Assembly: GCA_030604525.1 (NCBI GenBank)
Contig: JAUVVQ010000007.1
Span: 1 to 64,000 of the forward strand
Direction of reading: 5' to 3'
DNA length: 64,000 nucleotides
Origin: Phycisphaerae bacterium
Lineage (GTDB): Bacteria > Planctomycetota > Phycisphaerae > Sedimentisphaerales > Anaerobacaceae
Part shown: piece by piece, positions 34,046 through 43,096 of the stretch
How positions within the stretch are numbered: position 1 is the stretch's first letter
How the letters are laid out: each line of letters opens with the position of its first letter
Notes under the pieces: generated by a model
Databases searched by the model: none
What the model saw: the letters and a program-made list of their open reading frames with translations, nothing else
Told to the model about the DNA's origin: nothing
Program-made: the position numbers and the translations under genes

Positions 34046-34996
34046 TTAGATTTTAAAGACAACCTCTCTACTGTCGAAAACCGGTCCGTCCTCACAGCAT
34101 AATTTGTTCTCATGCTTTGCTGAATCCGGTGTTTTACATTCTACTGCACAACTTTGACATACTCCGATACCGCAGGCCATTCGGCGTTCCATACTCACCT
34201 GGCAATCAATAGCTTCTTTCCCGGCAATCTCAGATAATTTTGCCAGCATCGCCTCAGGGCCGCATCCGTAAATAACTATCTCGCCAGTCTCCCAATCGGT
34301 TTGTTTATACCACTGTTGAAAACACTCCAAAACCGTTCCTTTGAAACCTGCAGAACCGTCATCTGTTGCGATTTTCGATTCTATTCCATATCGCGCAAAC
34401 ACTGCTAACGAATATCCCAAGTTCTGCGAAATATCATCAAGCTTCCCTTCGAAAGGCAGTTCGTTAACCGTTTTAGCGCCTGCGAATACAATTACTTCTA
34501 TGTCCGAATGATTTTTCGTCAAATATTTCCCTGCAAACTCCAGAGGAGCTGCTCCAATACCGCCGGCGACTAAAACAACTTTCTTCCTGCCGTCCGGCAG
34601 CCAAAACCCGTTGCCAAGCGGACCAATAACGCTGACCGTATCTCCACCTGATAATGTGGTCATTCTAAGAGTAGAAGGGCCCAACACGCAATACAGAATC
34701 TCGCACAATGTGCTGTTTTCCCTGACCTCTATATTGCAAAAACTAAAGGGCCGGCGAAGAATGATATCTCGTTGCGAAACATCGGATAATGCAGACGGTA
34801 TCACTTTATCCGGCGGTATCCCTGCCCTGGAGACCTGCAATTGCACAAACTGACCGGGCTTGAAGCCCGAAAGTAATGAACCGCCCTCGCCATTGACGTC
34901 AAAACCAAGACGGTAAAACTTCTCACCGATTCGCTCGTTACCGTGGACAATACCGTTGAATTTGCCTTTCTTGACTTCTGAATTATTTTCCGTCAT
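34046..34996 (-). CDS. pyrK: Dihydroorotate dehydrogenase B, electron transfer subunit
   Basis: A 316-residue FAD and [2Fe-2S] protein that passes electrons from PyrD to NAD+. The FAD region is RRPFSFCNIE (81-90), the NAD-binding region is VVLVAGGIGAAPLEFAGKYL (140-159), YGCGPEAMLA follows at 243-252, and the cluster ligands are in RRMACGIGVCQSCAVEC and NKLCCEDGPVF (C275, C280, C283 and C300 or C301). About 50 residues longer than the typical 260, mainly through inserted segments. A promoter-like pair lies 8 bases before its ATG (35005-35033). Confidence 0.93.
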   Translation of the reverse strand: MTENNSEVKKGKFNGIVHGNERIGEKFYRLGFDVNGEGGSLLSGFKPGQFVQLQVSRAGIPPDKVIPSALSDVSQRDIILRRPFSFCNIEVRENSTLCEILYCVLGPSTLRMTTLSGGDTVSVIGPLGNGFWLPDGRKKVVLVAGGIGAAPLEFAGKYLTKNHSDIEVIVFAGAKTVNELPFEGKLDDISQNLGYSLAVFARYGIESKIATDDGSAGFKGTVLECFQQWYKQTDWETGEIVIYGCGPEAMLAKLSEIAGKEAIDCQVSMERRMACGIGVCQSCAVECKTPDSAKHENKLCCEDGPVFDSREVVFKI

Positions 34997-35004
34997 AAGC
35001 TATA

Positions 35005-35033
35005 AATAAACGTCTCCTGAACAGTTAAATCAA
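35005..35033 (-). promoter_or_regulatory. Candidate promoter of pyrK-pyrD, very close to the start codon
   Basis: On the minus strand TTGATT (35033-35028), a 17-base spacer and TTTATT (35010-35005) precede the pyrK ATG by only eight bases. If used, the transcript would begin at or next to the ATG. Confidence 0.45.
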
Positions 35034-35119
35034 TATAAACAATGTAACCAAAAAACATACGCAGTCAAGCTATAAAATTACCTGATGTTTTTTATTCACA
35101 AAACAACACTGCAAAAAAA

Positions 35120-35148
35120 TTGCCAAAAGCTTCACCTTGAATTAGAAT
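35120..35148 (+). promoter_or_regulatory. Candidate promoter giving a leaderless GT9 transcript
   Basis: TTGCCA (35120-35125) and TAGAAT (35143-35148) with a 17-base spacer; the ATG is at 35158, nine bases after the -10 box. No Shine-Dalgarno sequence lies between. Confidence 0.5.
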
Positions 35149-35157
35149 AACTGCTCA

Positions 35158-36198
35158 ATGAAACGGATTTTTGGAAATATTCTCATCATTAAACCCAGCT
35201 CGCTCGGTGACATCGTTTTGTCGCTGCCTGCTATCCAGGCACTGAGCAAAAACTTCCCCGACGCCAAAATCAGCTGGCTTATCCGACCGGAATTCAAAGA
35301 CCTTATTAAAAACTATCCTCAGCTACATGAAATCATAATCTTTGACAGAAAACTCCTCAGCAGATTCTGGTATTCTCCAGAGGCCTTCACTTCTCTGCTC
35401 GCTCTTGTAAAAAAGCTGCGGAAAAGCAAATACGACCTCGTTATCGATTTCCAGGGCCTTTTTAGAACCGGATGTCTGGCCTGGCTTTCCGGCTGTAAAA
35501 ATCGAATCGGTATGGCAAATGCGAGGGAATTCGCCAATTTATTTTATACTCAAACCGTGCAGCAAAACGCTGAAACCATTCATCTCGTAGATTATTACTT
35601 GAAAATTTTAAAAGAAATTGGCGCACCTGTTAAAAAACCTGTATTCAATCTACCAATTACCACTGAGGCCGTCAACTATGTCGATGAATTAATAAAAAAC
35701 TCCAATATCCCTTCAGACGATTACGCCATATTTATTCCCGGTGCTGCACATCTCGATAAATGTTGGCCCGTTGAAAGATTCGCTCGGATTGCAGAAAAAA
35801 TTTCAACAGAATTTAAATTGCCTGTTATTGCAATTGGCACCAAAGCTGAGAAAAAAATCGCTGAAAATCTAAAAGCTTTATCTAATGCTCCGATATATGA
35901 TTTCACTGAAAAAACAGACCTGACGCAATTAACTGCTTTGCTGAATAACGCCACAATAGTGTTCGGCAACGATACCGGGCCTATTCATATTGCAGCGGCC
36001 TTGAACACCCCCACAGTAGTTCTCTTTGGGAGGTCAAATCCTGCAAGACTTCGGCCTTATAATATGCCTGATTCCGTCGTAGCTGTCGAACCCTCCTCTC
36101 GTGGAATGAAACCGAACAGCAAAAACCCAAAGTTCGACATCAAAAATATAACTGTCGAACAAGCTTACCGGAAAATCTGTAAAAATCTGGAAACCTGA
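35158..36198 (+). CDS. Glycosyltransferase family 9 (heptosyltransferase-like)
   Basis: A 346-residue GT9 protein close to LPS heptosyltransferases I/II. It has ILIIKPSSLGDIVLSLPAIQAL (8-29), VIDFQGLFRTGCLAWLSG (100-117), DDYAIFIPGAAHLDKCWPVERFARIA (around 182-207), PVIAIGTKAEKKIA and IVFGNDTGPIHIAAALNTPTVVLFGRSNPARLRPY (around 262-297). It should add heptose to the inner core. It stands alone on the plus strand, facing pyrK, and converges with ileS 12 bases downstream. It is distinct from the GT9 gene at 24492, so at least two such transferases exist here. Confidence 0.88.
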   Translation: MKRIFGNILIIKPSSLGDIVLSLPAIQALSKNFPDAKISWLIRPEFKDLIKNYPQLHEIIIFDRKLLSRFWYSPEAFTSLLALVKKLRKSKYDLVIDFQGLFRTGCLAWLSGCKNRIGMANAREFANLFYTQTVQQNAETIHLVDYYLKILKEIGAPVKKPVFNLPITTEAVNYVDELIKNSNIPSDDYAIFIPGAAHLDKCWPVERFARIAEKISTEFKLPVIAIGTKAEKKIAENLKALSNAPIYDFTEKTDLTQLTALLNNATIVFGNDTGPIHIAAALNTPTVVLFGRSNPARLRPYNMPDSVVAVEPSSRGMKPNSKNPKFDIKNITVEQAYRKICKNLET

Positions 36199-36210
36199 GC
36201 CCAAAATCAA

Positions 36211-39075
36211 TTACTCTTGTAATTGCTCGACAACCTTGACACACCTCTGGCATAAATCCGGATAGTCGCTGTTTCTCCCAACGCTTGGCCAGTAATTCCA
36301 GCATCGCTGGCACTTTTGATGTTTACTTTTCTCTGCTACTATAGTCGTTTCCTCCGCACCTTTTTGCAGCTTCACTTCACTTACAATACAAAGTGCCGCA
36401 AATTCAGCGAGACCGAAATCATCCAATAAAACCTTCATCTCTTCATCGTTACTGTAAATTGTTACACTGGCTTCCTGGTTACTGGCTATCTTTTTGTCCT
36501 GTCGTAATCCCTCAAGAACCACAAGCACCTTATCACGCATTTCCATTATCTTTTCCCAGTTTTCTTCCCTCGGCTTGTAATCAATAGACTCATCAGCTTC
36601 AGGCATGCTCGCAAGATGCACACTTCCCACATCTTCAGATTTATATTCCATCTGAAGCCACGCTTCTTCTGCGGTATGCACAAGTATCGGGGCAAGCAGC
36701 CGAACAAGACTGTCCACTATCCTGTTCATCGCCGTCTGACCGCTCCTGCGTGACTCGCTGTCTTGGCCATCGCAATACAGTCTGTCTTTAAGCACATCCA
36801 TATAGACATTACTCATTTCAACCGTGCAAAAGTTATAAACAAGCGAAAATACCCTGTGAAATGCGAAATGCTCGTAGCTTTCCAATACTCCTGAAATCAG
36901 CTTGCCCAGGTGGTAAAGTGCCCATTTGTCTATCTCAAGCATCTGCTCGTAATCAACGGCGTCCTCTTTCGGATTGAAATCGTTCAGATTACCCAGAAGA
37001 TACCTTATCGTGTTTCTGATTTTTCTATATGCATCCTGGCTCTTACCAATCAGTTCATCGTTACAACGCATATCTTCCTGATAATTTACGCTGGAAACCC
37101 ATAAACGAAGTATGTCGGCTCCGTATTTTGAAACTTCATCCTGGGCGTTTACATAATTACCTAATGACTTCGATTGCTTCATTCCTTTCTCATCAACAGT
37201 AAATCCATGCGTCAGAACGCTTTTATATGGCGCCTTTCCTATCGACCCTAACGCCGGCAAAAGTGAAAGTTGAAACCAGCCGCGATGCTGGTCGGAACCT
37301 TCAAGATACAAATCTACCGGCACAGGCCAACCCTTTTTATAAGCCGTGTTATACCAGCTGCACCCCGATTCAAACCAGACATCAAATATATTCTCTTCCT
37401 TTTCCAAATCATCAAAGCTAAACCCCGCAGGCAATTCAAAATCTGCTCCGAGTAGCTCTTCAGGGGTATCCGTAAACCAACTGTCTGAACCCTTCTTCAC
37501 AATACGAGCGGCCACCGCCAGCACAGAAGTTTTGCTCAGAAGTGCCTGTCCTTCCGAATTAACAAAAACCGGTATAGGCAATCCCCAGCTCCGCTGCCTG
37601 CTGATACACCAGTCAGGACGAGATTCCAGCATTCCCGTAATCCGCTTCTGGCCCCATTCCGGTATCCATTTGATATCCTTAACCTGCTCGAGTGCCGAAT
37701 CGCGCAAACTTTTACCTGTTCCAGGCATCTCCTTATCCACACGAATAAACCACTGCTCCGTTGTCCTGAATATCACCGGCATCTTACTGCGCCAGCAATG
37801 CGGATAACTGTGAACGATACTATCTTCTGCAAAAAGCGCTCCCGTCTCTCGCAGATGGGCATTTATCTGGGAATCAACCTCCAGAACATTTTTACCCTTC
37901 AGCCATGCCGGCACCGTATCATCATAACAACCATCATCATTAACCGGCGAATATATACCAAGACCATTCTGTTGTCCGGAAACGTAGTCCTCGATACCAT
38001 GACCGGGAGCAATATGGACTAAGCCCGTCCCGTCTTCGGTCGTAATGTAAGTCGCACAAATAACCATATAAGCATCCTCATCAGTCGGTTTTTCCTCTAC
38101 AAATGGATGTTTGTAACGCAGGCCTTCAAGCTCTGCTCCGGTAACTGATTTTTCACTTACAGTGTATTTGGCCTCTTCCAGGTTGCCCGCCCCGATAACA
38201 GCTTCCAACCGCTCCGCTGCAATAATCGATACGAACCTGCTGCCGTTTTGCTCATAGCTTATCACCTTGTATTCCAGCCCCGGATGGACAGCCACAGCTA
38301 AATTCGCCGCCAGTGTCCACGGCGTTGTCGTCCATATCATAAAACTGACCTTCGAATTTCTCGCTGCTTCCTCTCCTAAAAGTCCTTTTTCTACCAGCTT
38401 CTCGATGCTTTTCTCAGAAACCAAGAAATTCACAAAAATACTCGGGGATGTAATATCCTTGTATTCCAACTCCGCCTCAGCCAGGGCGGTCTCGCAACCA
38501 ACCGACCAGTGAATCGGCTTTAACTGCTTATGAACCAAACCCTTATCAACAAGCTCTGCAAATACTTCTAATATCCCTGCTTCGTATCCCGGCTGAAAAG
38601 TAAGATAAGGATTGTCGAAATCGCCGAATATTCCAAGCTCCTGAAATTGCTTACTTTGAAGTTTCACATATTTATTGGCGTATTTCGCACATTTCCGGCG
38701 AATTTCAAGTTTGTTCATCTGACGGACTTCGCGGCCAAGCTCAGCCACAACTTTAGATTCAATCGGGAGTCCGTGACAATCCCAGCCCGGCACATAAGGC
38801 GCATCGTAGCCGCACATCGTTTTATACTTCATCACAAAGTCTTTCAAAACTTTGTTGATAACATGACCCATATGGATGTCACCGTTGGCGTAGGGCGGGC
38901 CGTCGTGAAGAATATAAAATTCCGAACCGCTCTGACGCTCTCGTATCTTCCCGTATATATCTTCTTTAGACCACAAATTCCGCTGTTGCGGCTCACGCTG
39001 GACAAGATTGGCCTTCATCGAAAATTTCGTCTTTGGCAGATTTAATGTGTTGCGATAACTCTTCTTCTCTGGCAT
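36211..39075 (-). CDS. ileS: Isoleucyl-tRNA synthetase
   Basis: A 954-residue class I synthetase that charges tRNA-Ile. The HIGH motif appears as HMGH (68-71) in PPYANGDIHMGHVINKVLKDF; WDCHGLPIESKV, the editing domain around SFMIWTTTPWTLAANLAVAVHP (about 244-265), RPDWCISRQRSWGLPIPVF, and HGFTVDEKGMKQSKSLGN follow. The KMSKS loop reads KQSKS (633-637), with Gln for Met. A C-terminal zinc site has C922, C925, C942 and C945. Length and domains match the bacterial type with the C-terminal zinc finger. GGGAG lies six bases before the ATG. It converges with the GT9 gene and diverges from polA. Confidence 0.96.
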   Translation of the reverse strand: MPEKKSYRNTLNLPKTKFSMKANLVQREPQQRNLWSKEDIYGKIRERQSGSEFYILHDGPPYANGDIHMGHVINKVLKDFVMKYKTMCGYDAPYVPGWDCHGLPIESKVVAELGREVRQMNKLEIRRKCAKYANKYVKLQSKQFQELGIFGDFDNPYLTFQPGYEAGILEVFAELVDKGLVHKQLKPIHWSVGCETALAEAELEYKDITSPSIFVNFLVSEKSIEKLVEKGLLGEEAARNSKVSFMIWTTTPWTLAANLAVAVHPGLEYKVISYEQNGSRFVSIIAAERLEAVIGAGNLEEAKYTVSEKSVTGAELEGLRYKHPFVEEKPTDEDAYMVICATYITTEDGTGLVHIAPGHGIEDYVSGQQNGLGIYSPVNDDGCYDDTVPAWLKGKNVLEVDSQINAHLRETGALFAEDSIVHSYPHCWRSKMPVIFRTTEQWFIRVDKEMPGTGKSLRDSALEQVKDIKWIPEWGQKRITGMLESRPDWCISRQRSWGLPIPVFVNSEGQALLSKTSVLAVAARIVKKGSDSWFTDTPEELLGADFELPAGFSFDDLEKEENIFDVWFESGCSWYNTAYKKGWPVPVDLYLEGSDQHRGWFQLSLLPALGSIGKAPYKSVLTHGFTVDEKGMKQSKSLGNYVNAQDEVSKYGADILRLWVSSVNYQEDMRCNDELIGKSQDAYRKIRNTIRYLLGNLNDFNPKEDAVDYEQMLEIDKWALYHLGKLISGVLESYEHFAFHRVFSLVYNFCTVEMSNVYMDVLKDRLYCDGQDSESRRSGQTAMNRIVDSLVRLLAPILVHTAEEAWLQMEYKSEDVGSVHLASMPEADESIDYKPREENWEKIMEMRDKVLVVLEGLRQDKKIASNQEASVTIYSNDEEMKVLLDDFGLAEFAALCIVSEVKLQKGAEETTIVAEKSKHQKCQRCWNYWPSVGRNSDYPDLCQRCVKVVEQLQE

Positions 39076-39181
39076 TTAATACTCCCACATAAACTTAATT
39101 AATTCTGAAAAACCACTTTATCATAACGCCCCTCCCCGCCTCTGTCAATATCCTCACGGCTCCCCCGCCTGCATATTCAAC

Positions 39182-39210
39182 TTGCTTTAACTAAAATGAA
39201 CCGATATATT
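39182..39210 (+). promoter_or_regulatory. Candidate promoter giving a leaderless polA transcript
   Basis: TTGCTT (39182-39187) and TATATT (39205-39210) are 17 bases apart. The polA ATG at 39218 is only seven bases beyond the -10 box, where transcription would start. No Shine-Dalgarno sequence is present. Confidence 0.55.
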
Positions 39211-39217
39211 ATCCTAA

Positions 39218-41953
39218 ATGGTAAAATCATTCTACATAATTGACGGGCACGCTCACATCTACGCCGCATACTACGCACCAATGCGACAACAGCTTACAAG
39301 CCCCAAAGGAGAGCCGACAAAGGCGGCATACATCTTCACCACCGCTCTCTTATCGTTTATCCAGAAGCAAACACCTGATATGCTTGTGGTAGCTATGGAT
39401 AGTAAAACTCCGACATTCAGAAAAAAAATCTACTCCGAGTATAAGGCAAACCGCCCCCCGATGCCCGATGACCTACCCGCACAAATCGAAATGATAGAAC
39501 AAATTCTCGATGCTATGAACATCCCAGTCCTTCGCGTAAACGGTTACGAAGCCGATGACGTAATCGGCACACTCGTAAAAAAGGCAGACCCGGATAAATA
39601 CAAATGTTTTATCTGCTCGAAAGACAAAGACATGCTCCAGCTAATCGACAAAAATACAAGCACTTTCGATGTCAAAACTGAAACGGAAATCGACCCTGAA
39701 CAATTCAAGCGCCTCAACAAAATATCTCCCAAACAATTCGTTGATTGTCTCGCACTCCAGGGAGACACTGCTGACAATGTTCCGGGAGTTCCGGATGTAG
39801 GCAAAAAAACAGCACTGTCCTGGATTCAAAAATTCAGCTCAATTGAAAATCTTTACAAAAACATCGACCAGATAAAAGGAAAACGGGCTGATAACCTGAG
39901 AAAATTCAAAGACCAGCTCAAACTAAGCAAAAAACTCGTAACTATCGATTGCTCCGTCCCGATGAAATTCGATTACGAAGATTTTTCACTGACAGATTTC
40001 GACAAAACCCGCCTTGCTCGCATTTTCACCGAACTCGGCTTCAATCGATTGCTCAACCAGTTGAATCTCTCTGAAGAAAATGCCAAAGCCGCTGTGCAAA
40101 AACCACTTCCGGAAGGGGATTTAACTGAACCCGATTCCGTAAAAACCGTCCCGCACGATTACAAATTAATTGACACGCCGGAAAAATTCGATAATTTTTT
40201 CTCTCAGCTGAAAAAACAAAAAATATTTGCAATCGATACCGAAACCACATCAATCAAAGCAATGAAAGCTGACCTCGTCGCAATAAGCTTCGCCTGGGAA
40301 CCCAGCCGCGCCTTCTACCTGCCTGTAAAAGCCCCATTAGGCAATTCTCATCTTGACCTGAACACCCTCAGGGAAAAACTCGCCCCAATCCTTGCAGACG
40401 AAAATGTAAAAAAAATAGGACAGAATATAAAATATGATTACCTCGTCCTGAAAAATGCAGAATTACCCATCAGCGGTATCCACTTCGATACAATGGTCGC
40501 TGCATATTGTCTCGACCCGCAGCGAAAGTCCCTGTCGATGGACAATATGGCACGTGATTTTCTCAACTACGAATGTATCCCCATAAAATCGCTTATCGGC
40601 AAAGGAAAAAACCAGCTCACTTTTGATATGGTCGATACCGACATAGCCGCCCGCTATGCCGCAGAAGATGCTGATATAACACTCCGTCTTTACCACTATT
40701 TAAAACAACGGCTCGAATCAAACCCGTCACTGGAAAAACTCTTCGATGAAATCGAGATGCCGCTTGTCACCGTCCTCGCCGATATGGAATACAACGGTAT
40801 CTCCTTAGACGTCAAACTGCTCAATAAAATGTCAGCCGACCTCCATAAGCAACTGGAATTGCTCACCGCTCAAATCTACCATCACGCCGGGGCAACATTC
40901 AACATCGACTCGCCGAAACAGTTAGCCGAGGTCCTCTTCGACCAGCTCAATCTGAAATCCGCCAGAGTCGGCAAAGCCCGAAGAAGCACCGACGCAGACG
41001 TCCTCGAACAACTCTACTCACAGCACCCCATCATCGAGCCAATCATACAATACCGGACACTCAGCAAGCTCATCAATACCTATATTGACAAGCTCGGCTC
41101 ACTCATCAACCATAAAACCAACCGCGTCCACGCCTCCTTCAACCAGACCATTACCGCAACCGGTCGGCTTAGCTCAAGCAATCCAAACCTCCAGAACATT
41201 CCCATTCGTACCGAAGTCGGAAGGAAAATCCGCTCCGCTTTCATACCGCAAAACAAATCTGACTGCATCCTCAGTGCCGATTATTCCCAGGTAGAGCTCC
41301 GCCTGCTCGCCCATTTCTCCAACGACAAAGCCCTCAAAGACGCCTTCAACGAAGACCGCGATATTCACACTTTCGTCGCCTCACAAATCTACAATGTCCC
41401 CATCGAAGACGTTACACCTGATATGCGATCCAGCTGCAAAGCCGTCAATTTCGGCATCATTTACGGCCAGGGGGCTTTCGGCCTGTCAAAATCCGTCGGC
41501 ATCTCTGTCGCCGAAGCAAAAAAATTCATCGACGATTATTTCAAAAGATACAGCTCCATCAAAAACTTTACGAACCAAATCATCCAAAACGCAGAAAAAA
41601 CCGGCTATGTCGAAACCATTATGCACCGCAGAAGAAAAATCCAAAACCTCAAGAGCAGAAACGCAAACAAACGCGCCCAAGCACACCGCTTCGCCGTAAA
41701 CACCGTCATCCAGGGCTCCGCCGCCGACCTCATCAAAATCGCTATGCTCAACATCCATAAAAAAATAAAATCAGAAAACCTGCCCGTAAAACTAATACTC
41801 CAAATCCACGATGAGCTTGTCTTCGAGCTGCCCGAAAACCAGGTCCAAAAACACAAAAAATGGATAAACGAAAAAATGACCTCCGCATTGAAGCTCAACG
41901 TTCCCCTCAAAGTGGATATCAATACAGGCCCAACCTGGCTAAACGAAAAATAA
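39218..41953 (+). CDS. polA: DNA polymerase I
   Basis: A 911-residue three-domain enzyme for Okazaki-fragment processing and repair. The 5'-3' nuclease (1-280) has YEADDVIGTL (110-119), SKDKDMLQL and GDTADNVPGVPDVGKKTA. The 3'-5' proofreading domain (about 315-500) is intact: DTET at 340-343, IGQNIKYDYLVLKN at 400-413 and AAEDADITLRL. The polymerase domain has motif A DYSQVELR (688-695), motif B R737-K741-F745-Y749 and motif C QIHDELV (862-868). Phe745 matches the E. coli position that disfavours dideoxynucleotides. The gene is alone on its strand and appears leaderless. Confidence 0.97.
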   Translation: MVKSFYIIDGHAHIYAAYYAPMRQQLTSPKGEPTKAAYIFTTALLSFIQKQTPDMLVVAMDSKTPTFRKKIYSEYKANRPPMPDDLPAQIEMIEQILDAMNIPVLRVNGYEADDVIGTLVKKADPDKYKCFICSKDKDMLQLIDKNTSTFDVKTETEIDPEQFKRLNKISPKQFVDCLALQGDTADNVPGVPDVGKKTALSWIQKFSSIENLYKNIDQIKGKRADNLRKFKDQLKLSKKLVTIDCSVPMKFDYEDFSLTDFDKTRLARIFTELGFNRLLNQLNLSEENAKAAVQKPLPEGDLTEPDSVKTVPHDYKLIDTPEKFDNFFSQLKKQKIFAIDTETTSIKAMKADLVAISFAWEPSRAFYLPVKAPLGNSHLDLNTLREKLAPILADENVKKIGQNIKYDYLVLKNAELPISGIHFDTMVAAYCLDPQRKSLSMDNMARDFLNYECIPIKSLIGKGKNQLTFDMVDTDIAARYAAEDADITLRLYHYLKQRLESNPSLEKLFDEIEMPLVTVLADMEYNGISLDVKLLNKMSADLHKQLELLTAQIYHHAGATFNIDSPKQLAEVLFDQLNLKSARVGKARRSTDADVLEQLYSQHPIIEPIIQYRTLSKLINTYIDKLGSLINHKTNRVHASFNQTITATGRLSSSNPNLQNIPIRTEVGRKIRSAFIPQNKSDCILSADYSQVELRLLAHFSNDKALKDAFNEDRDIHTFVASQIYNVPIEDVTPDMRSSCKAVNFGIIYGQGAFGLSKSVGISVAEAKKFIDDYFKRYSSIKNFTNQIIQNAEKTGYVETIMHRRRKIQNLKSRNANKRAQAHRFAVNTVIQGSAADLIKIAMLNIHKKIKSENLPVKLILQIHDELVFELPENQVQKHKKWINEKMTSALKLNVPLKVDINTGPTWLNEK

Positions 41954-41975
41954 TAAAAAATTCCCAAAAATAATC

Positions 41976-41981
41976 TATAAT
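41976..41981 (+). promoter_or_regulatory. -10 box (TATAAT) next to the channel gene start
   Basis: A consensus TATAAT ends ten bases before the ATG at 41992. No convincing -35 box is seen at the right distance, and no ribosome site lies between the box and the ATG. Confidence 0.4.
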
Positions 41982-41991
41982 CGCACTCGAT

Positions 41992-42969
41992 ATGAAAAAC
42001 AAAAACAACAACAAAAACAGACAGCAGGAAAATCCGGAAAACAAAAAATTCGACCCCGAACAGTACAAAATCCTAAAACGCTGCTCCGATAAAAAAGATA
42101 TCACCGAATGGAAAAAATACCGAGAAGCTCACCCCGGCAAAGAAATCTTACTCGAAGGTGCTGACCTTCTCGGTGCCCATCTGGAAGGTGCCGACCTTAG
42201 CGGTGCCCATCTGGAAGGGGCAAAACTTCGCCGCTCCCATCTGGAAGGTGCCAAACTTTCCAAAGCTCATCTCGAAGAGACTAAGTTTGACGATGCTAAT
42301 CTAAGAGGTACCCGATTTTTAAATTCCCATTTCGAAAGTGCTAACTTTAAAGGAGCAATCTCTGATGGTGAAACCATACTTATTAAGTGTTTTATAAACC
42401 GAGACACCGATTTCCGCGCCGTCGGACTTGATAATATCCGTATCGACGCCGGAACAAAATACCGACTCAAATACAACAGCAGACGAAAAAACTGGCAGCA
42501 ATGGTACAAAAATCACAAATTCTTACAATTCATCGCCCGTCCTTTCTGGTGGTTTACTGATTACGGCACTTCCGCAAAAAGAATTATATCTACATTTTCC
42601 ATAGCGGCTTTTATTTTTGCTGCCGTTTACTACTCCTGGGGTTGCATTGACTTATACCTCCTCGACAACGAAGAAAGTCCTGGCATCGTCGCCAATCTCT
42701 TCTTCGATGAAAATGGCCTAATATCCGCTAAATATGTCCCCCTAAGGGCTGTCTATTTCTCCATCGTTACAATGACCACCCTTGGCTTCGGCGATATGTA
42801 TGCACAGCCAAACGGCTGCGCTGGCCACATACTCCTTATGGCACAGGTCATCCTTGGCTACATCCTCCTCGGCGCACTTATCACCTACTTCGGCACGCTT
42901 TTCACCGCTGGAGGTCCGCTTGCCAAACTATCAAAAACCGCAAAGCAAGCCAAAAAAGACAAATCATAA
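41992..42969 (+). CDS. Pentapeptide-repeat potassium channel
   Basis: A 325-residue fusion. Residues 1-50 are hydrophilic; 54-122 hold about fourteen pentapeptide repeats of the A(D/N)LxG type (LEGADLLGAHLEGADLSG and so on), which form a right-handed beta-helix. After a linker come membrane helix 1 (about 197-217), a pore loop with TTLGFGD (262-268) and membrane helix 2 (about 278-303). The TxGFGD filter is that of K+-selective two-helix channels. The beta-helix is probably a cytoplasmic sensor or gate, with the channel in the inner membrane. No NAD- or nucleotide-binding RCK domain is seen. The adjacent carboxypeptidase gene has its own promoter. Confidence 0.87.
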   Translation: MKNKNNNKNRQQENPENKKFDPEQYKILKRCSDKKDITEWKKYREAHPGKEILLEGADLLGAHLEGADLSGAHLEGAKLRRSHLEGAKLSKAHLEETKFDDANLRGTRFLNSHFESANFKGAISDGETILIKCFINRDTDFRAVGLDNIRIDAGTKYRLKYNSRRKNWQQWYKNHKFLQFIARPFWWFTDYGTSAKRIISTFSIAAFIFAAVYYSWGCIDLYLLDNEESPGIVANLFFDENGLISAKYVPLRAVYFSIVTMTTLGFGDMYAQPNGCAGHILLMAQVILGYILLGALITYFGTLFTAGGPLAKLSKTAKQAKKDKS

Positions 42970-43057
42970 CCCCTGGCTCTATCCTGCAGAGATTGCCAAA
43001 TCTACCACAAAAACTATTCAAACCAACTATAACAACACGTCAGGTTTAAGGACATAC

Positions 43058-43086
43058 TTGATTTATCCTGCAATTTTTGTTATTAG
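43058..43086 (+). promoter_or_regulatory. Candidate promoter giving a leaderless dacB transcript
   Basis: TTGATT (43058-43063) and TATTAG (43081-43086) are 17 bases apart; the ATG at 43097 is ten bases after the -10 box. No Shine-Dalgarno sequence is present. Confidence 0.45.
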
Positions 43087-43096
43087 TTTCGCTGCG

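Noticed and set aside
42782-43096. Long in-frame extension of dacB into the channel gene
   Set aside because: It is read in another frame of the channel gene; the signal peptide, and a promoter ten bases upstream, place the start at 43097.
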